Shown: positions 1 to 7,969, counted from the first letter of the stretch. The stretch is 64,000 bases of DNA from JAUVXJ01 sp964433755 (GCA_964433755.1 CAYSSR010000001.1:1178001-1242000); one strand, 5' to 3'. Program-made: numbers and translations. The notes: generated from the letters alone by a model not told the origin.

Positions 1-131
1 TCGCTTCCCGACAGAATGGCATCCGCGTCCCACGTGGAAGCTATCTCGTAGTACAGCCCCACGTCCGGACTGAACCAGTCTACCCGTCCGTCCACGCTGA
101 CTGCGTTGTGAAGAATGACCTTGGGTAACAC
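1..131 (-). CDS. RibD-like (dihydrofolate reductase fold) protein, 5' part only
   Basis: Partial gene running off the left edge; the first 43 residues are visible. The GTG start (131-129) is preceded by a perfect AAGGAGG (147-141) at 9 nt spacing. The peptide begins VLPKVILHNAVSVDGRVDWF and continues into a YYEIAS..DADAILSGS segment. This is the beginning of the RibD C-terminal/dihydrofolate reductase-like fold, where the S-x-D-G motif and the GS at the end of the second strand line the NADPH site. Family members reduce pyrimidine or pterin-like substrates in riboflavin and folate metabolism, but the exact substrate cannot be told from this fragment. It lies downstream of, and codirectional with, the SLC13 gene (gap 96 bp). 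Confidence is limited by the short visible length. Confidence 0.7.
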   Translation of the reverse strand, partial: MLPKVILHNAVSVDGRVDWFSPDVGLYYEIASTWDADAILSGS

Positions 132-227
132 TTTTGACGTCCTCCTTGCCTCTTCATGGATCGAGGCAGTTCTGTATTGGCTCGCATGCCAGCGAACCTC
201 CGCTGCCAGAAGTACTATGCGAGTGGA

Positions 228-2027
228 TCAGCCGAGAACTAACAGCGTGCCCACCACCACTACGAGGGCTACGAGGGTGAGTGGAAGGCCCACCCTGAGG
301 TAGTCGCTCGACCGGTAATCACCGGGACCCATCACGAGCAGGTTGGACTGGTGGGCGATGGGCGTGGCAAACGCAACAGAGGAACCTAGCGCCACCGCCA
401 GCACCACAGGCCGCGGATCCAATCCGGCAGCAGCGCCAAGACTGAAGGCGATGGGCGCGAGAAGCGCGGCCGTGACGTAGTTGGAGATAGCCAGATTCAT
501 CAAAGCCGTGACGACGAAGAGTAGCACCAAGAGTGGAAAGGTGCCCAGACCTGCCACCGGAGACATAGCCACGTCGGCAATCCATTGGGTGGCGCCACTG
601 TTCTCCATGGCTACTCCGAGGGGAAGTGTCCCCGCCACCACGAACACAACGTTCCACTCAATAGCCTGGTGCGCCTCCTCCATCCTCAGGCAACCTGAGA
701 GGACCATCACCAACGCCGCACCCAGTGCAGCGACGGAGACGGGAGCCAGACCAGACATGATGGCGACGACCATACCCAGCAGGATAGCCAGTGCGATCGG
801 CGCTTTGCGGGTCCTGCGCGGCAGGGCCTCCTCGCCGAAGAGCACGATCAGGGCCGGTTCTCTTCGTAGTAGAGCAATCCTCGACCAGGAGCCCTGGACC
901 AACATGACGTCTCCCATGCGCAGGGGCTGGTTCGCTATCTCTCGCTCGATCGGGTGTCCTCCACGCCACAGCGCGAGCACTGTCACGCCATACTTCTCGC
1001 GGAAGTCCATCTCGCGCAGTGAGCGTCCCTCGAAGGAAGACCGCGGGGCCAGCGTCACCTCGACTAGGCCCGTGTCCCCTGCCAGGAGCAACTCGGCCTC
1101 CTCGGGGCTGGCCCGGCTGGCACCGAGTCCCCAGCGGCTTGCTGCACGCTGGAGACGCCTCGGTCCTCCCTCCACCAGCAGGCGGTCGTCGGCTCTGATG
1201 ACCTCATTCGCTTCTGGGCCTATCACACGCTCAGACAAGCGCACGACGCCCAGCACTGTCATGCCGAAGTCCTGCCGCATCGCGCTCTCCTCCAGCGTGC
1301 GGCCCACGAGTGGTGAGTCCGTGGGGACCTCCAGTGCGTGGATGTACTCGGGCAGGTGATAGATGTCGATGAGCTCCTGGGGGAGCCTGGTGCGCCGCAG
1401 CTTGTCTCGGAACGGTCGATCTGGAAGAAGCCGCCTGCCGGCGGTGAGCATGAAGACCACTCCAGCCAGCAGAAGGGGCAACCCGAGAATCGTAATCTCG
1501 AAGAAGCCCACGGGAGGCAACCCTCGCTGGCGGAGCACGTCACTGACGATTAGGTTTGGAGGCGTCCCGATCAGGGTGAGGGTACCTCCCATTGCTGCGC
1601 CATAGGCCAGCGGCAGCAGCAATCTCGACGGAGATATCCCTGTTCGCCTGGAGATACCGATCACCGCGGGGAGAAGCACAGCCACGGCTGCCACGTTGTT
1701 CATCACTGCCGACAGCACCGCGACCCCAATCATCAGCAGCGCGATCAGGCGAGGCTCGCTCTGACCGGCCAGCCTGATCATCAGGTCCGTCATCCATCCT
1801 GCCAGACCACACTGGAAGAGGCCCGCGCTGACGACGAAGATGGCGCCCACCGCGACTACCGCCGGACTGGCGAATCCGGCGAAGGCCTCGGCGGGGGTGA
1901 GCAGCCCGGTGATCACGAGGCTCAACAGCACGAGCAAAGCGACTACGTCCACAGGTAGCCGTTCGCTGACGAACAGCGCAATGGCTGCGGCCAGAATAGA
2001 CAGTGTCAGAGCTATTTCCAGCGTCAC
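228..2027 (-). CDS. SLC13/DASS-family permease with two RCK_C (TrkA-C) domains
   Basis: 599-residue membrane transporter, probably a Na+-coupled or anion permease of the divalent anion:Na+ symporter group (sulfate, dicarboxylate or similar; substrate not deducible). N-terminal membrane segments (about 1-200) include the family signature region MNNVAAVAVLLPAV and the SNT-like loop LIGTPPNLIVSD. Residues about 210-380 form two cytosolic RCK_C modules (ALEVPTDSPLVGRTLEE and VEVTLAPRSSFEGRSLRE). A second membrane half follows, with the symmetric AISNYVTAALLAPIAF motif. The length of about 600 residues is typical of the SLC13 plus 2x TrkA_C architecture. The start is a GTG with only a weak ribosome-binding site; no better start is visible. 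A RibD-like gene follows on the same strand. Confidence 0.85.
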   Translation of the reverse strand: MTLEIALTLSILAAAIALFVSERLPVDVVALLVLLSLVITGLLTPAEAFAGFASPAVVAVGAIFVVSAGLFQCGLAGWMTDLMIRLAGQSEPRLIALLMIGVAVLSAVMNNVAAVAVLLPAVIGISRRTGISPSRLLLPLAYGAAMGGTLTLIGTPPNLIVSDVLRQRGLPPVGFFEITILGLPLLLAGVVFMLTAGRRLLPDRPFRDKLRRTRLPQELIDIYHLPEYIHALEVPTDSPLVGRTLEESAMRQDFGMTVLGVVRLSERVIGPEANEVIRADDRLLVEGGPRRLQRAASRWGLGASRASPEEAELLLAGDTGLVEVTLAPRSSFEGRSLREMDFREKYGVTVLALWRGGHPIEREIANQPLRMGDVMLVQGSWSRIALLRREPALIVLFGEEALPRRTRKAPIALAILLGMVVAIMSGLAPVSVAALGAALVMVLSGCLRMEEAHQAIEWNVVFVVAGTLPLGVAMENSGATQWIADVAMSPVAGLGTFPLLVLLFVVTALMNLAISNYVTAALLAPIAFSLGAAAGLDPRPVVLAVALGSSVAFATPIAHQSNLLVMGPGDYRSSDYLRVGLPLTLVALVVVVGTLLVLG

Positions 2028-2255
2028 GGCCCGAGGGTCCCCCTGTGACGGCGGGCACAGAAGCCGGTTGACACCACGACCGGCGTCCGTACCGCGACCA
2101 TGCCGAAGGTGTTGAAGAAAAGTGCTGGGGAAGCCCGGGTGTAGGATGCCCAGCTCACGATCCGACGGGCGCGTTGCCCCATTGGGTCGCGTGTCGTACC
2201 AATGGCTCCATCAGGTGCGTGCCGGCATGCACCTCTCATCGGCCGGGCTCGCATC

Positions 2256-2284
2256 TTGCACAACCGGTTCGTGAATGCTACAAT
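2256..2284 (+). promoter_or_regulatory. sigma-70 type promoter for the small membrane protein gene
   Basis: TTGCAC (2256-2261), 17 bp spacer, TACAAT (2279-2284), ending 33 bp before the ATG at 2318. This placement supports the internal ATG rather than the longer open frame starting at 2174, part of which lies upstream of the predicted transcription start. Confidence 0.5.
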
Positions 2285-2317
2285 GCACGTCGAAGAGCGG
2301 GCCATCGGATACCAAAC

Positions 2318-2617
2318 ATGTTCCGTGCGTGGACATTCGTCATAGTTGGCCTGAACCTTGCCTTGCTGTTCCTGGCGCTACTGATTGCTGGCGCCGCCAA
2401 CTCCCTTGGGGTACCCTGGAGGGTCACTTTTGTAGCGATAGGAGCGGTCTACTTACTCTTGGGCGCCAGCATCATCGTCCTGGTCTGGCATGGCGGTCGC
2501 TCCGCCTTGCTCGAAGAGGTCGGCGCCAGTCTCATTTTTGCCGGCTCGGTCTGCCTCATCGTCGCTGCTTACCTGCCGCTGCTGGAGCAACGACACCTCT
2601 TCCCCTTCTCGAGGTGA
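2318..2617 (+). CDS. Small three-helix membrane protein of unknown function
   Basis: 99 residues with three or four hydrophobic segments (about residues 6-28, 33-55 and 68-92). There are charged residues only in short loops and the C-terminus ends LLEQRHLFPFSR. It belongs to no family I recognise. The ATG at 2318 was chosen because the in-frame open region upstream (from 2174) has soluble, Cys- and Arg-rich composition unlike the rest and overlaps the predicted promoter. The gene is monocistronic and converges on the nitrilase gene, with 32 bp between the stops. The topology suggests an inner-membrane protein; nothing else can be said. Confidence 0.55.
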   Translation: MFRAWTFVIVGLNLALLFLALLIAGAANSLGVPWRVTFVAIGAVYLLLGASIIVLVWHGGRSALLEEVGASLIFAGSVCLIVAAYLPLLEQRHLFPFSR

Positions 2618-2649
2618 CAGCCGTCACTGGCGGTCTGAAATCCTGACGT

Positions 2650-3735
2650 CTAGCTCTCCTCGTGGTCGGTCAGAATGGTGTCCAGTTCCTCAACGCTGAT
2701 CTGATGCCGACCCAGCAAAGCTAGCACCTGATCGACGCTCGTTCGCGTGCTGCCAGCCTCTGAGAGCTTCCTGGCACCCGTAGGCGTCCACGCTTCTTCT
2801 CGTATCTGAAGGGTCAACAGATCGGGTCTGGAGTAGTGACCGATGCCATCCAGATAGGCCTTGGCGACCTGTCTCTCGTCCAGGTCTACCTCAGCCCATA
2901 CGATGGTCTCTTCTTCAAACACCGGACCTGTGACGAACAGTCCGGAAGGACTAACGATGCAACTCCCTCCAACGGCGAGGTTGTACTTCATCTCGTCGCT
3001 CAGCTCCGCCGGGACGTCATCAGGGCGCAGGTACCAGTTCGAGCTCACGAGGAACACGCCGTTCTCGATGGCGTGCTGGCGGATAGCCGATTCCAGGTCA
3101 CAGTTGGTAGCGCCAGGCTCGCCCACTTTGCCTCCGAGGTGGTCATCCACGCGCCACCAACCAGGCCACAGAGCACAGTGGATTTCCTCTCCCTTGATAG
3201 CGAGGGCCGCACGCAGCAGTGTCATGTGATGCTCGTAGCAGATCGCGGCTCCCAGGTTGCCGATATCCAACTCGAACACTCGGATGTCGGTGGCGTCCCC
3301 CAATCCCCAGTACAGCCTCTCCGAGTGGGTGGGCATCAGCTTCCGGTGACGGCCGAGAACCTCGCCGGAGCGACTGATGACCACCAGGGAGTTATAGATG
3401 GTGAGGCTACCTGGCTGGCTCGACAGTTCGTTGCAGCCCACGACGCAGTTGACGCGTGCCTCCCTGGCTGCCTCGGCCATCTGTGCCACTTCGTCCCCGT
3501 CCAGCCGAATCGCACTCTCTATCATGCGGGCCATCAACTCGGTTGAGCGCCGCACCGACACGGATCCTCTCCAGAAGGGGTAACCGCAGAAGTAGGTCTC
3601 GGGGAAGACCAGCAGATCCAGCCCCAGCTCGCCACCCTCCGCGATGTAGCGGCAGGTCTTCTCCAACGTCTTCTCCTTGTCGAAGAAGTGGGGCGAGATC
3701 TGAGCGGCCCCAAGCCTTACCCTATGGCTCATCAT
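2650..3735 (-). CDS. Nitrilase-superfamily carbon-nitrogen hydrolase
   Basis: 361 residues. The catalytic triad is visible: Glu46 in LLVFPETYFCGYPF, Lys132 in GRHRKLMPTHSER and Cys166 in LGAAICYEHHM. The fold and length match branch-1 nitrilases and cyanide hydratases rather than the shorter omega-amidases. The Cys is followed by Tyr-Glu-His-His, not the Trp-Glu-His/Asn of well-studied nitrilases, so the substrate (nitrile or amide) is open. About 45 residues at the C-terminus (from roughly 316) form an extra charged helical tail. The start overlaps the upstream 109-codon gene by 14 bp, implying translational coupling. No signal peptide is present, so the enzyme is cytosolic. Confidence 0.85.
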   Translation of the reverse strand: MMSHRVRLGAAQISPHFFDKEKTLEKTCRYIAEGGELGLDLLVFPETYFCGYPFWRGSVSVRRSTELMARMIESAIRLDGDEVAQMAEAAREARVNCVVGCNELSSQPGSLTIYNSLVVISRSGEVLGRHRKLMPTHSERLYWGLGDATDIRVFELDIGNLGAAICYEHHMTLLRAALAIKGEEIHCALWPGWWRVDDHLGGKVGEPGATNCDLESAIRQHAIENGVFLVSSNWYLRPDDVPAELSDEMKYNLAVGGSCIVSPSGLFVTGPVFEEETIVWAEVDLDERQVAKAYLDGIGHYSRPDLLTLQIREEAWTPTGARKLSEAGSTRTSVDQVLALLGRHQISVEELDTILTDHEES

Positions 3736-4051
3736 GACCCCCTCGTAGCGTGTGCAACAGCTCGTTACTCAACGTGCACCCGAGTGCCGCCAGCTCCGCG
3801 TTGAGTCCCGCAGGCACGGCTTCGTCGACTTCCACCACGATCAAACCCTCTTCGTCCAGGGAGGCTTGCCCGCCGTGGTTCCTTATCGCAGCCAGTACCG
3901 ACTGCGCCCTCGAGGTCACCCATGGTTCGTGCAGCGCCATCAGCTCCTGCACCGTGGCAATAGGCTGTGGTGCACTCACTGCCTGCCAGTAGTCTTTGGT
4001 CTTGAAGCGCCAGGTGAAGGCGTTCCCCGTTCCCAACCTGCGCGGCCTCAC
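3722..4051 (-). CDS. Hypothetical protein coupled to the nitrilase gene
   Basis: 109 residues, soluble, mixed alpha/beta by composition, with a central EEGLIVVEVDEAVPAGLNAE strand-like region and no Cys pairs or membrane segment except one isolated Cys. I do not recognise a family. It overlaps the nitrilase start by 14 bp on the same strand, so the two are very likely cotranscribed and translated in a coupled way; a small accessory subunit or regulator for the hydrolase is conceivable but is inference. The first Met has no strong ribosome-binding site, and a later Met (MALHEPW, residue 38) is an alternative start. Confidence 0.5.
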   Translation of the reverse strand: MRPRRLGTGNAFTWRFKTKDYWQAVSAPQPIATVQELMALHEPWVTSRAQSVLAAIRNHGGQASLDEEGLIVVEVDEAVPAGLNAELAALGCTLSNELLHTLRGGHDEP

Positions 4052-4398
4052 GGCGCGCCCGCTTCCACTTCAAGTGAACCACAGATAGGCCTTCACTGAC
4101 AAGGACCCTCCATTCTGCCCGAGCTGTCTATACTGCTGGACTCCGCTATTGTACCACGCCACGAGCCGCACACCAACCGCCTTGTGACTTCACGAAGACG
4201 GGCCACGAGTATTGCAGCCGGCCGCGATGATCGCTTCACTGGGAAGCCGGCAAAGGTCGCCTTCGGGATCGTCCCTTCACCCAACGGGGCGCAACAACTC
4301 TAAACGACGCCGCAGGCACACCGCCCCTTGTGCGGCCCCCCCACGCGTGCTAGAATGTGGGAGAAGACAGGTCCCCAGGGCCTGGGAGGAGATAGACG
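4052..4398. other. Divergent intergenic region with candidate promoters both ways
   Basis: No gene is credible here; short open frames lack ribosome-binding sites and protein-like composition. On the minus strand TTGGTG (4176-4171), 17 bp, TACAAT (4153-4148) could serve the nitrilase pair, leaving a leader of about 90 nt. On the plus strand TTGTGC (4328-4333), 17 bp, TAGAAT (4351-4356) could serve the CorC-like gene at 4399. Both are imperfect matches. Confidence 0.4.
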
Positions 4399-5688
4399 AT
4401 GCCTGAGGCACTTGTGATTCTGCTGCTGATCCTGATGAACGGGCTTCTTGCGGGCACCGAGATCGCTGTGCTTTCCGCTCGGCGGCCTCTCCTGCAGACT
4501 CAGGCTGGGAGCGGAGAGGTACGCGCGCAGCGCGTGCTCAGGCTGCTCGACGATCCCAACGACTTCCTCTCTACGATTCAGATTGGCATCACCCTGGTGG
4601 GGATTCTGGCAGGGGCATTTGGTGGCGCGGATGCGGTCAGGTACCTATCGCCCCTATTGGCCAAGCTGCCGATCCCCCTCGTCACAGCCTATGCCGAGCC
4701 GTTGGCCTTGGGATTGGTGGTTCTGGTCATTACCTACCTGACCCTCGTCATCGGCGAACTCGTGCCAAAGCGCCTGGGGCTGCACCGTCCTGAGGCTATC
4801 TCCATGACCATGGCGCGCCCTATGATTCGCCTGGCGTCCGTAGCGCGACCTGTGGTCTGGCTGCTCAGCAAGTCCACGGATTTGGTGTTGAGAGCGCTAG
4901 GCGTGACCAGTCCGCGTCCCCCAGCAGTGACGGAGGACGAGGTACGCTACCTGGTGCGCGAGGGTGCCCGTACTGGCGTCTTCGTGCCTGCTGAGAAGGA
5001 GTTCGTGGAGGGGATCTTCCGCCTCGGAGACGAGAGTGTCGCAGACGTCATGCGCCCGCGGCCTGACGTGGTGGCGTTGGACATCGACGAGCCCGCAGAG
5101 TCAGTGAGGCTCAAGGTGCTCACCGCTACCTACTCGCGCTTTCCTGTGTACAAAGGCGACCTGTCCCATATCCTGGGTATCGTGCACGCCAAGGACGTCC
5201 TGGGCCAGGAGGGCCCTCTGCGTCTCGAGCCGATACTGCGTCAAGCACTGTTCGTCCCCGAGTCCAAGTCGCTCTTGAGCATGCTTCAGGCTTTCCAGGA
5301 CACTCATAGCCAGATGGCTATCGTCATCAACGAGTTCGGGGGCAGTGAGGGCGTGGTGACCCTGGAGGACGTCCTCGAGGAGATCGTGGGTGAGATCAGG
5401 GACGAATACGACAGGGAGGAGCCGACGGTATTCACCAGAGAAGATGGCTCACTGCTCGTGGATGGGTCTCTGTCCATTCCCGATCTGAAGGAGGCCCTGG
5501 AGCTGCATGCTCTCGAGGGAGAAGAGTCCCGGGAGTACCACACCCTCGGCGGCCTGCTGATGGCCCACCTGCGCCGCGTGCCCCGCGAAGGAGACAGAAT
5601 CACGACCTCGGGCTTCAGTTTCGAAGTGGTGGACATGGACGGGCTCCGGGTGGACAAGGTCCTTGTACGCATGGAGGAGGAGCAATAG
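4399..5688 (+). CDS. CNNM/HlyC-CorC family membrane protein with CBS pair
   Basis: 429 residues in the standard hemolysin-C/CorC layout. A DUF21/CNNM membrane domain (about 1-190) has hydrophobic segments starting at the N-terminus and the motif LVIGELVPKRLGLHRPE. Next comes a CBS pair (about 210-330, including VMRPRPDVVALDID and FPVYKGDLSHILGIVHAKD). A C-terminal CorC_HlyC domain follows (about 345-425). The family is tied to Mg2+/Co2+ homeostasis and, in some bacteria, Mg2+ export; the older hemolysin name is misleading. The ATG is preceded by GGGAGGAG, which supports this start. It stands alone, followed by the bS22-like gene with its own promoter. Confidence 0.85.
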   Translation: MPEALVILLLILMNGLLAGTEIAVLSARRPLLQTQAGSGEVRAQRVLRLLDDPNDFLSTIQIGITLVGILAGAFGGADAVRYLSPLLAKLPIPLVTAYAEPLALGLVVLVITYLTLVIGELVPKRLGLHRPEAISMTMARPMIRLASVARPVVWLLSKSTDLVLRALGVTSPRPPAVTEDEVRYLVREGARTGVFVPAEKEFVEGIFRLGDESVADVMRPRPDVVALDIDEPAESVRLKVLTATYSRFPVYKGDLSHILGIVHAKDVLGQEGPLRLEPILRQALFVPESKSLLSMLQAFQDTHSQMAIVINEFGGSEGVVTLEDVLEEIVGEIRDEYDREEPTVFTREDGSLLVDGSLSIPDLKEALELHALEGEESREYHTLGGLLMAHLRRVPREGDRITTSGFSFEVVDMDGLRVDKVLVRMEEEQ

Positions 5689-5865
5689 GCGATCCTGGCG
5701 AGGGAGCATGTCCCCCGCACTGTGTTCGCTCGGCGCGTTCATGGCGGCGTTGGGGTGCTCTCTCGCTGGCAGGCTTGTGTTGCTGACTGGCGAGCTTAGT
5801 GCTTGCCAAGCTATGCACGCATAGGCCGCCAGCACGCCGTTCGCCCTCGCATCGCACACGGGGCC

Positions 5866-5895
5866 TTGCCCCAGGAAGGCGGCGTATGGTATAAT
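5866..5895 (+). promoter_or_regulatory. Extended -10 promoter for the bS22-like gene
   Basis: TTGCCC (5866-5871), 18 bp, TATAAT (5890-5895), with TATGG directly before the -10 (TATGGTATAAT). It ends 47 bp upstream of the ATG at 5943. A strong consensus -10 in front of a tiny basic protein gene fits a highly expressed ribosomal gene. Confidence 0.65.
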
Positions 5896-5942
5896 GGGTC
5901 CCGAGGGAAGCTCGAACGCAAGGAAAGGGTCAAGGACAGAGG

Positions 5943-6038
5943 ATGGGTTCGGTAGTGAAGAAGCGCCGCAAGAAGATTGCGCGCCACAAGTATCGGAAGA
6001 GACTGAAGAGAGACCGTTGGCAGAGGCGGCATAAGTAG
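5943..6038 (+). CDS. bS22-type small ribosomal protein (AURKAIP1/COX24 domain)
   Basis: A 31-residue, extremely basic peptide. It starts MGSVVKKRRKKIARHKYRKR and ends DRWQRRHK. The MGSV-x-KKRRK-x(3)-x-K-x-RK pattern is the signature of the AURKAIP1/COX24 (mS38-related) peptides known as ribosomal protein bS22, which bind the small subunit near the decoding region in Mycobacterium and relatives. The ATG follows AAGGA at 6 nt spacing and a near-consensus promoter 47 bp upstream, so this is a real gene despite its size. The length (31 versus 33 residues in mycobacteria) fits. Identification rests on my recollection of the family sequence; an alignment would confirm it. Confidence 0.8.
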   Translation: MGSVVKKRRKKIARHKYRKRLKRDRWQRRHK

Positions 6039-6039
6039 G

Positions 6040-6206
6040 ACCGCGTGCTGGCCAAGCGTGTGCCCATCCTGTCTGGCTCCACTCGGAGGCTGACAAGGAC
6101 GAACCAGGGTACTTGGTCAGGGCCGGTCGCACACAAGCACCATCAGAGGTAGCCCGCTCCGCGTACAGCGAAGGGTTGCGCATTCTGCGGAGCGGGCTGC
6201 TTGTGT
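6040..6206 (+). ncRNA. Candidate structured RNA / long terminator hairpin
   Basis: The main element is a two-part stem: ACACAAGC (6131-6138) pairs with GCTTGTGT (6199-6206), and AGCCCGCTCCGC (6151-6162) pairs with GCGGAGCGGGCT (6187-6198). That gives 20 perfect pairs interrupted only by a 12-nt bulge on the 5' side. Upstream, CTGACAAG (6090-6097) pairs with CTTG-GTCAG (6112-6120) around one bulge, and GACCG (6040-6044) can close with CGGTC (6124-6128). It directly follows the bS22-like gene. There is no U-run after the stem, so a plain intrinsic terminator is not certain; a small RNA is an alternative. Confidence 0.35.
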
Positions 6207-6347
6207 TCCTACGCGACATCTGTCCAGTTGTAGGTCCCCACCATACGCCTCGAGCAACAACGTTTACGCCCCTCCTACGGCATTGCATCTGCCGTGCGGC
6301 AGCGAGTCCCTGCGCCACCGCTCACTGATCTGCCTTCTGAATCCCAC

Positions 6348-6377
6348 TTGACACCTGTCGAGAAGCTGTTGTATACT
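6348..6377 (+). promoter_or_regulatory. Promoter of the padR redox cluster
   Basis: Consensus TTGACA (6348-6353), 18 bp spacer, TATACT (6372-6377). Transcription would begin near 6384, about 50 nt before the padR ATG. It is the only strong promoter I find ahead of the 8-kb plus-strand run up to 14667. Confidence 0.7.
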
Positions 6378-6398
6378 ATATGTGCAAGCTGCATATAG
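6376..6398 (+). promoter_or_regulatory. Candidate PadR operator
   Basis: Perfect inverted repeat CTATATG (6376-6382), 9 bp, CATATAG (6392-6398), overlapping the last bases of the -10 and the transcription start. PadR/LmrR-type repressors bind ATATG-N8-9-CATAT-like dyads and commonly autoregulate. The site sits directly ahead of a padR-family gene, so autoregulation is a well-supported inference. Confidence 0.6.
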
Positions 6399-6435
6399 CT
6401 GTGCTGCGCACATTCTTTGAAGGGAGCTGGACGGT

Positions 6436-6879
6436 ATGCCGGGCGGGAGAAGGTGGAGAGGGCGAGGACAAGGTAGGCCTTGTGTGCACAGGATCAGCCG
6501 CTTCGTCGAGCCCTGTCTGCTACTGTTGCTTCACCAGGGTGATAGCCACGGGTACGATCTCGTGGAGAGGATCGAGAAGCTCGGCCTGGGCCAGGAAGTG
6601 GTGGATTCCAGTGTTGCCTATCGATACCTTCGAGAGATGGAGCAACGAGGCTTCGTTACGTCTAATTGGGAAACAGAGGGTAGCGGGCCGCCGCGCCGGG
6701 TCTACCAGCTTACTGCCGAGGGAGATCAATACCTGGCGTGGTGGATCGCCGGGTTGCGCAAGACGAGGACGGTACTGGACCGTTTCCTCGAGGCCTACGA
6801 CGAACACATGAAGCTGGAGGATCACCCCATACCGTCAGCAGAAAGGACCATAGACGTTGACTACCGAATCACAGGTTAA
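6436..6879 (+). CDS. PadR-family transcriptional regulator
   Basis: 147 residues. A winged-helix PadR domain (about 20-105) shows the typical opening FVEPCLLLLLHQGDSHGYDL, a recognition-helix region SSVAYRYLREMEQRGFV and the wing RRVYQLTAEG. A short helical tail follows, ending in an acidic stretch. The N-terminal 18 residues are Arg/Gly-rich. The ATG at 6436 follows AGGGAG at about 9 nt. A palindrome of PadR type covers the promoter. The 3' end overlaps the Mrp-like gene by 23 bp, so the regulator heads and is coupled to the cluster. The inducer is unknown; PadR proteins sense phenolics, drugs or, in some cases, heme or redox ligands. Confidence 0.85.
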   Translation: MPGGRRWRGRGQGRPCVHRISRFVEPCLLLLLHQGDSHGYDLVERIEKLGLGQEVVDSSVAYRYLREMEQRGFVTSNWETEGSGPPRRVYQLTAEGDQYLAWWIAGLRKTRTVLDRFLEAYDEHMKLEDHPIPSAERTIDVDYRITG

Positions 6880-7942
6880 GCAAGCCCTGGCGCAGGTAAT
6901 CGACCCGGAGCTGGGCCGTGACTTGGTGGATCTAGGCATGGTCAAGGACGTACAGATCGATGACGACCAGGTCAGATTCACCCTCGCCCTCACTACGCTG
7001 GCCTGTCCCCTCCGCGATCAACTCCGCTCACAGGCCGAGGTCGCAGTGCTGTCGCTGGACGGAGTGCACAATGTCCAGGTGGAGTTGGCCGAGATGAGCG
7101 CAGATGAGCGTCAGGAGGCCCTGAGCAAGGCCAAACCCGCTACGGAGGCCGGTGCTCCGCTGGCCAAGGAACTCAACGACGTGAGCCACGTGGTCGCTGT
7201 GATGAGCGGCAAGGGCGGCGTGGGGAAATCGTTGGTGTCCAGCCTGCTGGCTGTGGCCCTACGGCGCGAGGGACAGGACATCGGCGTGCTCGACGCCGAC
7301 ATCACCGGTCCCAGCATACCGAAGATGTTTGGGATCAACGGTCACCCGTCGGCTAGTCCACTGGGTGTGTTGCCGATGGAGAGCTCCCTGGGCATCAAGA
7401 TTATGTCCATCAATCTCCTGCTGCCTAGCGAGGATGATGCGGTCATCTGGCGCGGCCCTCTTATCAGTGGCGCCATCAAGCAGTTCTGGCAGGAGGTGGT
7501 GTGGGGTCACCTTGACACCCTCGTTGTGGACCTGCCGCCCGGCACGTCCGATGCCTCGCTGACGGTGATGCAATCCATGCCTCTGAGCGGGGTCGTACTG
7601 GTCACCTCGCCGCAGGACCTGGCGGGCATGGTGGTCCGGAAGGCGGCCAAGATGGCTCAGCATCTTGACATCCCCATCCTGGGGCTGATCGAGAACATGA
7701 GCTACTTCATCGCGCCAGACACAGCCCAGCGATACGACATCTTCGGTCCCAGTCACGCCGCGGATACTGCCTCTCAGTTGGGCGTTGCGCTCCTGGGGGC
7801 ACTGCCCTTGGACCGCCAGATCGCGGAACTCAGCGACAGGGGACGGATCGAAGAGTACCCGGCGGAGGCCTTCACGCCCATTGCACAGACTCTAATCAGC
7901 ACGATGCCCGCGGCCAAGGAGCCGCCGCCACTGAGCCAGTAG
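6857..7942 (+). CDS. Mrp/ApbC-like P-loop ATPase with N-terminal MIP18 domain, lacking the CxxC
   Basis: 361 residues. Residues 1-80 are a MIP18/DUF59 domain with the conserved Cys50 in LTTLACPLRD. Residues about 110-350 are a MinD/Mrp-type ATPase with deviant Walker A SGKGGVGKS (117-125), GVLDADITGPSIP and LVVDLPPGTSD. Mrp/ApbC/NBP35 proteins carry or transfer [4Fe-4S] clusters through a C-terminal CPxC. Here the equivalent place reads MSYFIAPDTAQRYDIFG (281-297), with Ala and Thr instead of both Cys. The TTG start at 6857 lies inside padR and follows AAGGA at about 10 nt. The NifX-like neighbours suggest a metal-cofactor role, but classical cluster binding is doubtful. Confidence 0.8.
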   Translation: MTTESQVKQALAQVIDPELGRDLVDLGMVKDVQIDDDQVRFTLALTTLACPLRDQLRSQAEVAVLSLDGVHNVQVELAEMSADERQEALSKAKPATEAGAPLAKELNDVSHVVAVMSGKGGVGKSLVSSLLAVALRREGQDIGVLDADITGPSIPKMFGINGHPSASPLGVLPMESSLGIKIMSINLLLPSEDDAVIWRGPLISGAIKQFWQEVVWGHLDTLVVDLPPGTSDASLTVMQSMPLSGVVLVTSPQDLAGMVVRKAAKMAQHLDIPILGLIENMSYFIAPDTAQRYDIFGPSHAADTASQLGVALLGALPLDRQIAELSDRGRIEEYPAEAFTPIAQTLISTMPAAKEPPPLSQ

Positions 7943-7969
7943 TATAGCACACGAAGGAGGACCACAGGT

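Noticed and set aside
4399..5688. Hemolysin toxin
   Set aside because: The DUF21-CBS-CorC_HlyC layout is that of divalent-cation homeostasis proteins; the hemolysin label is historical.
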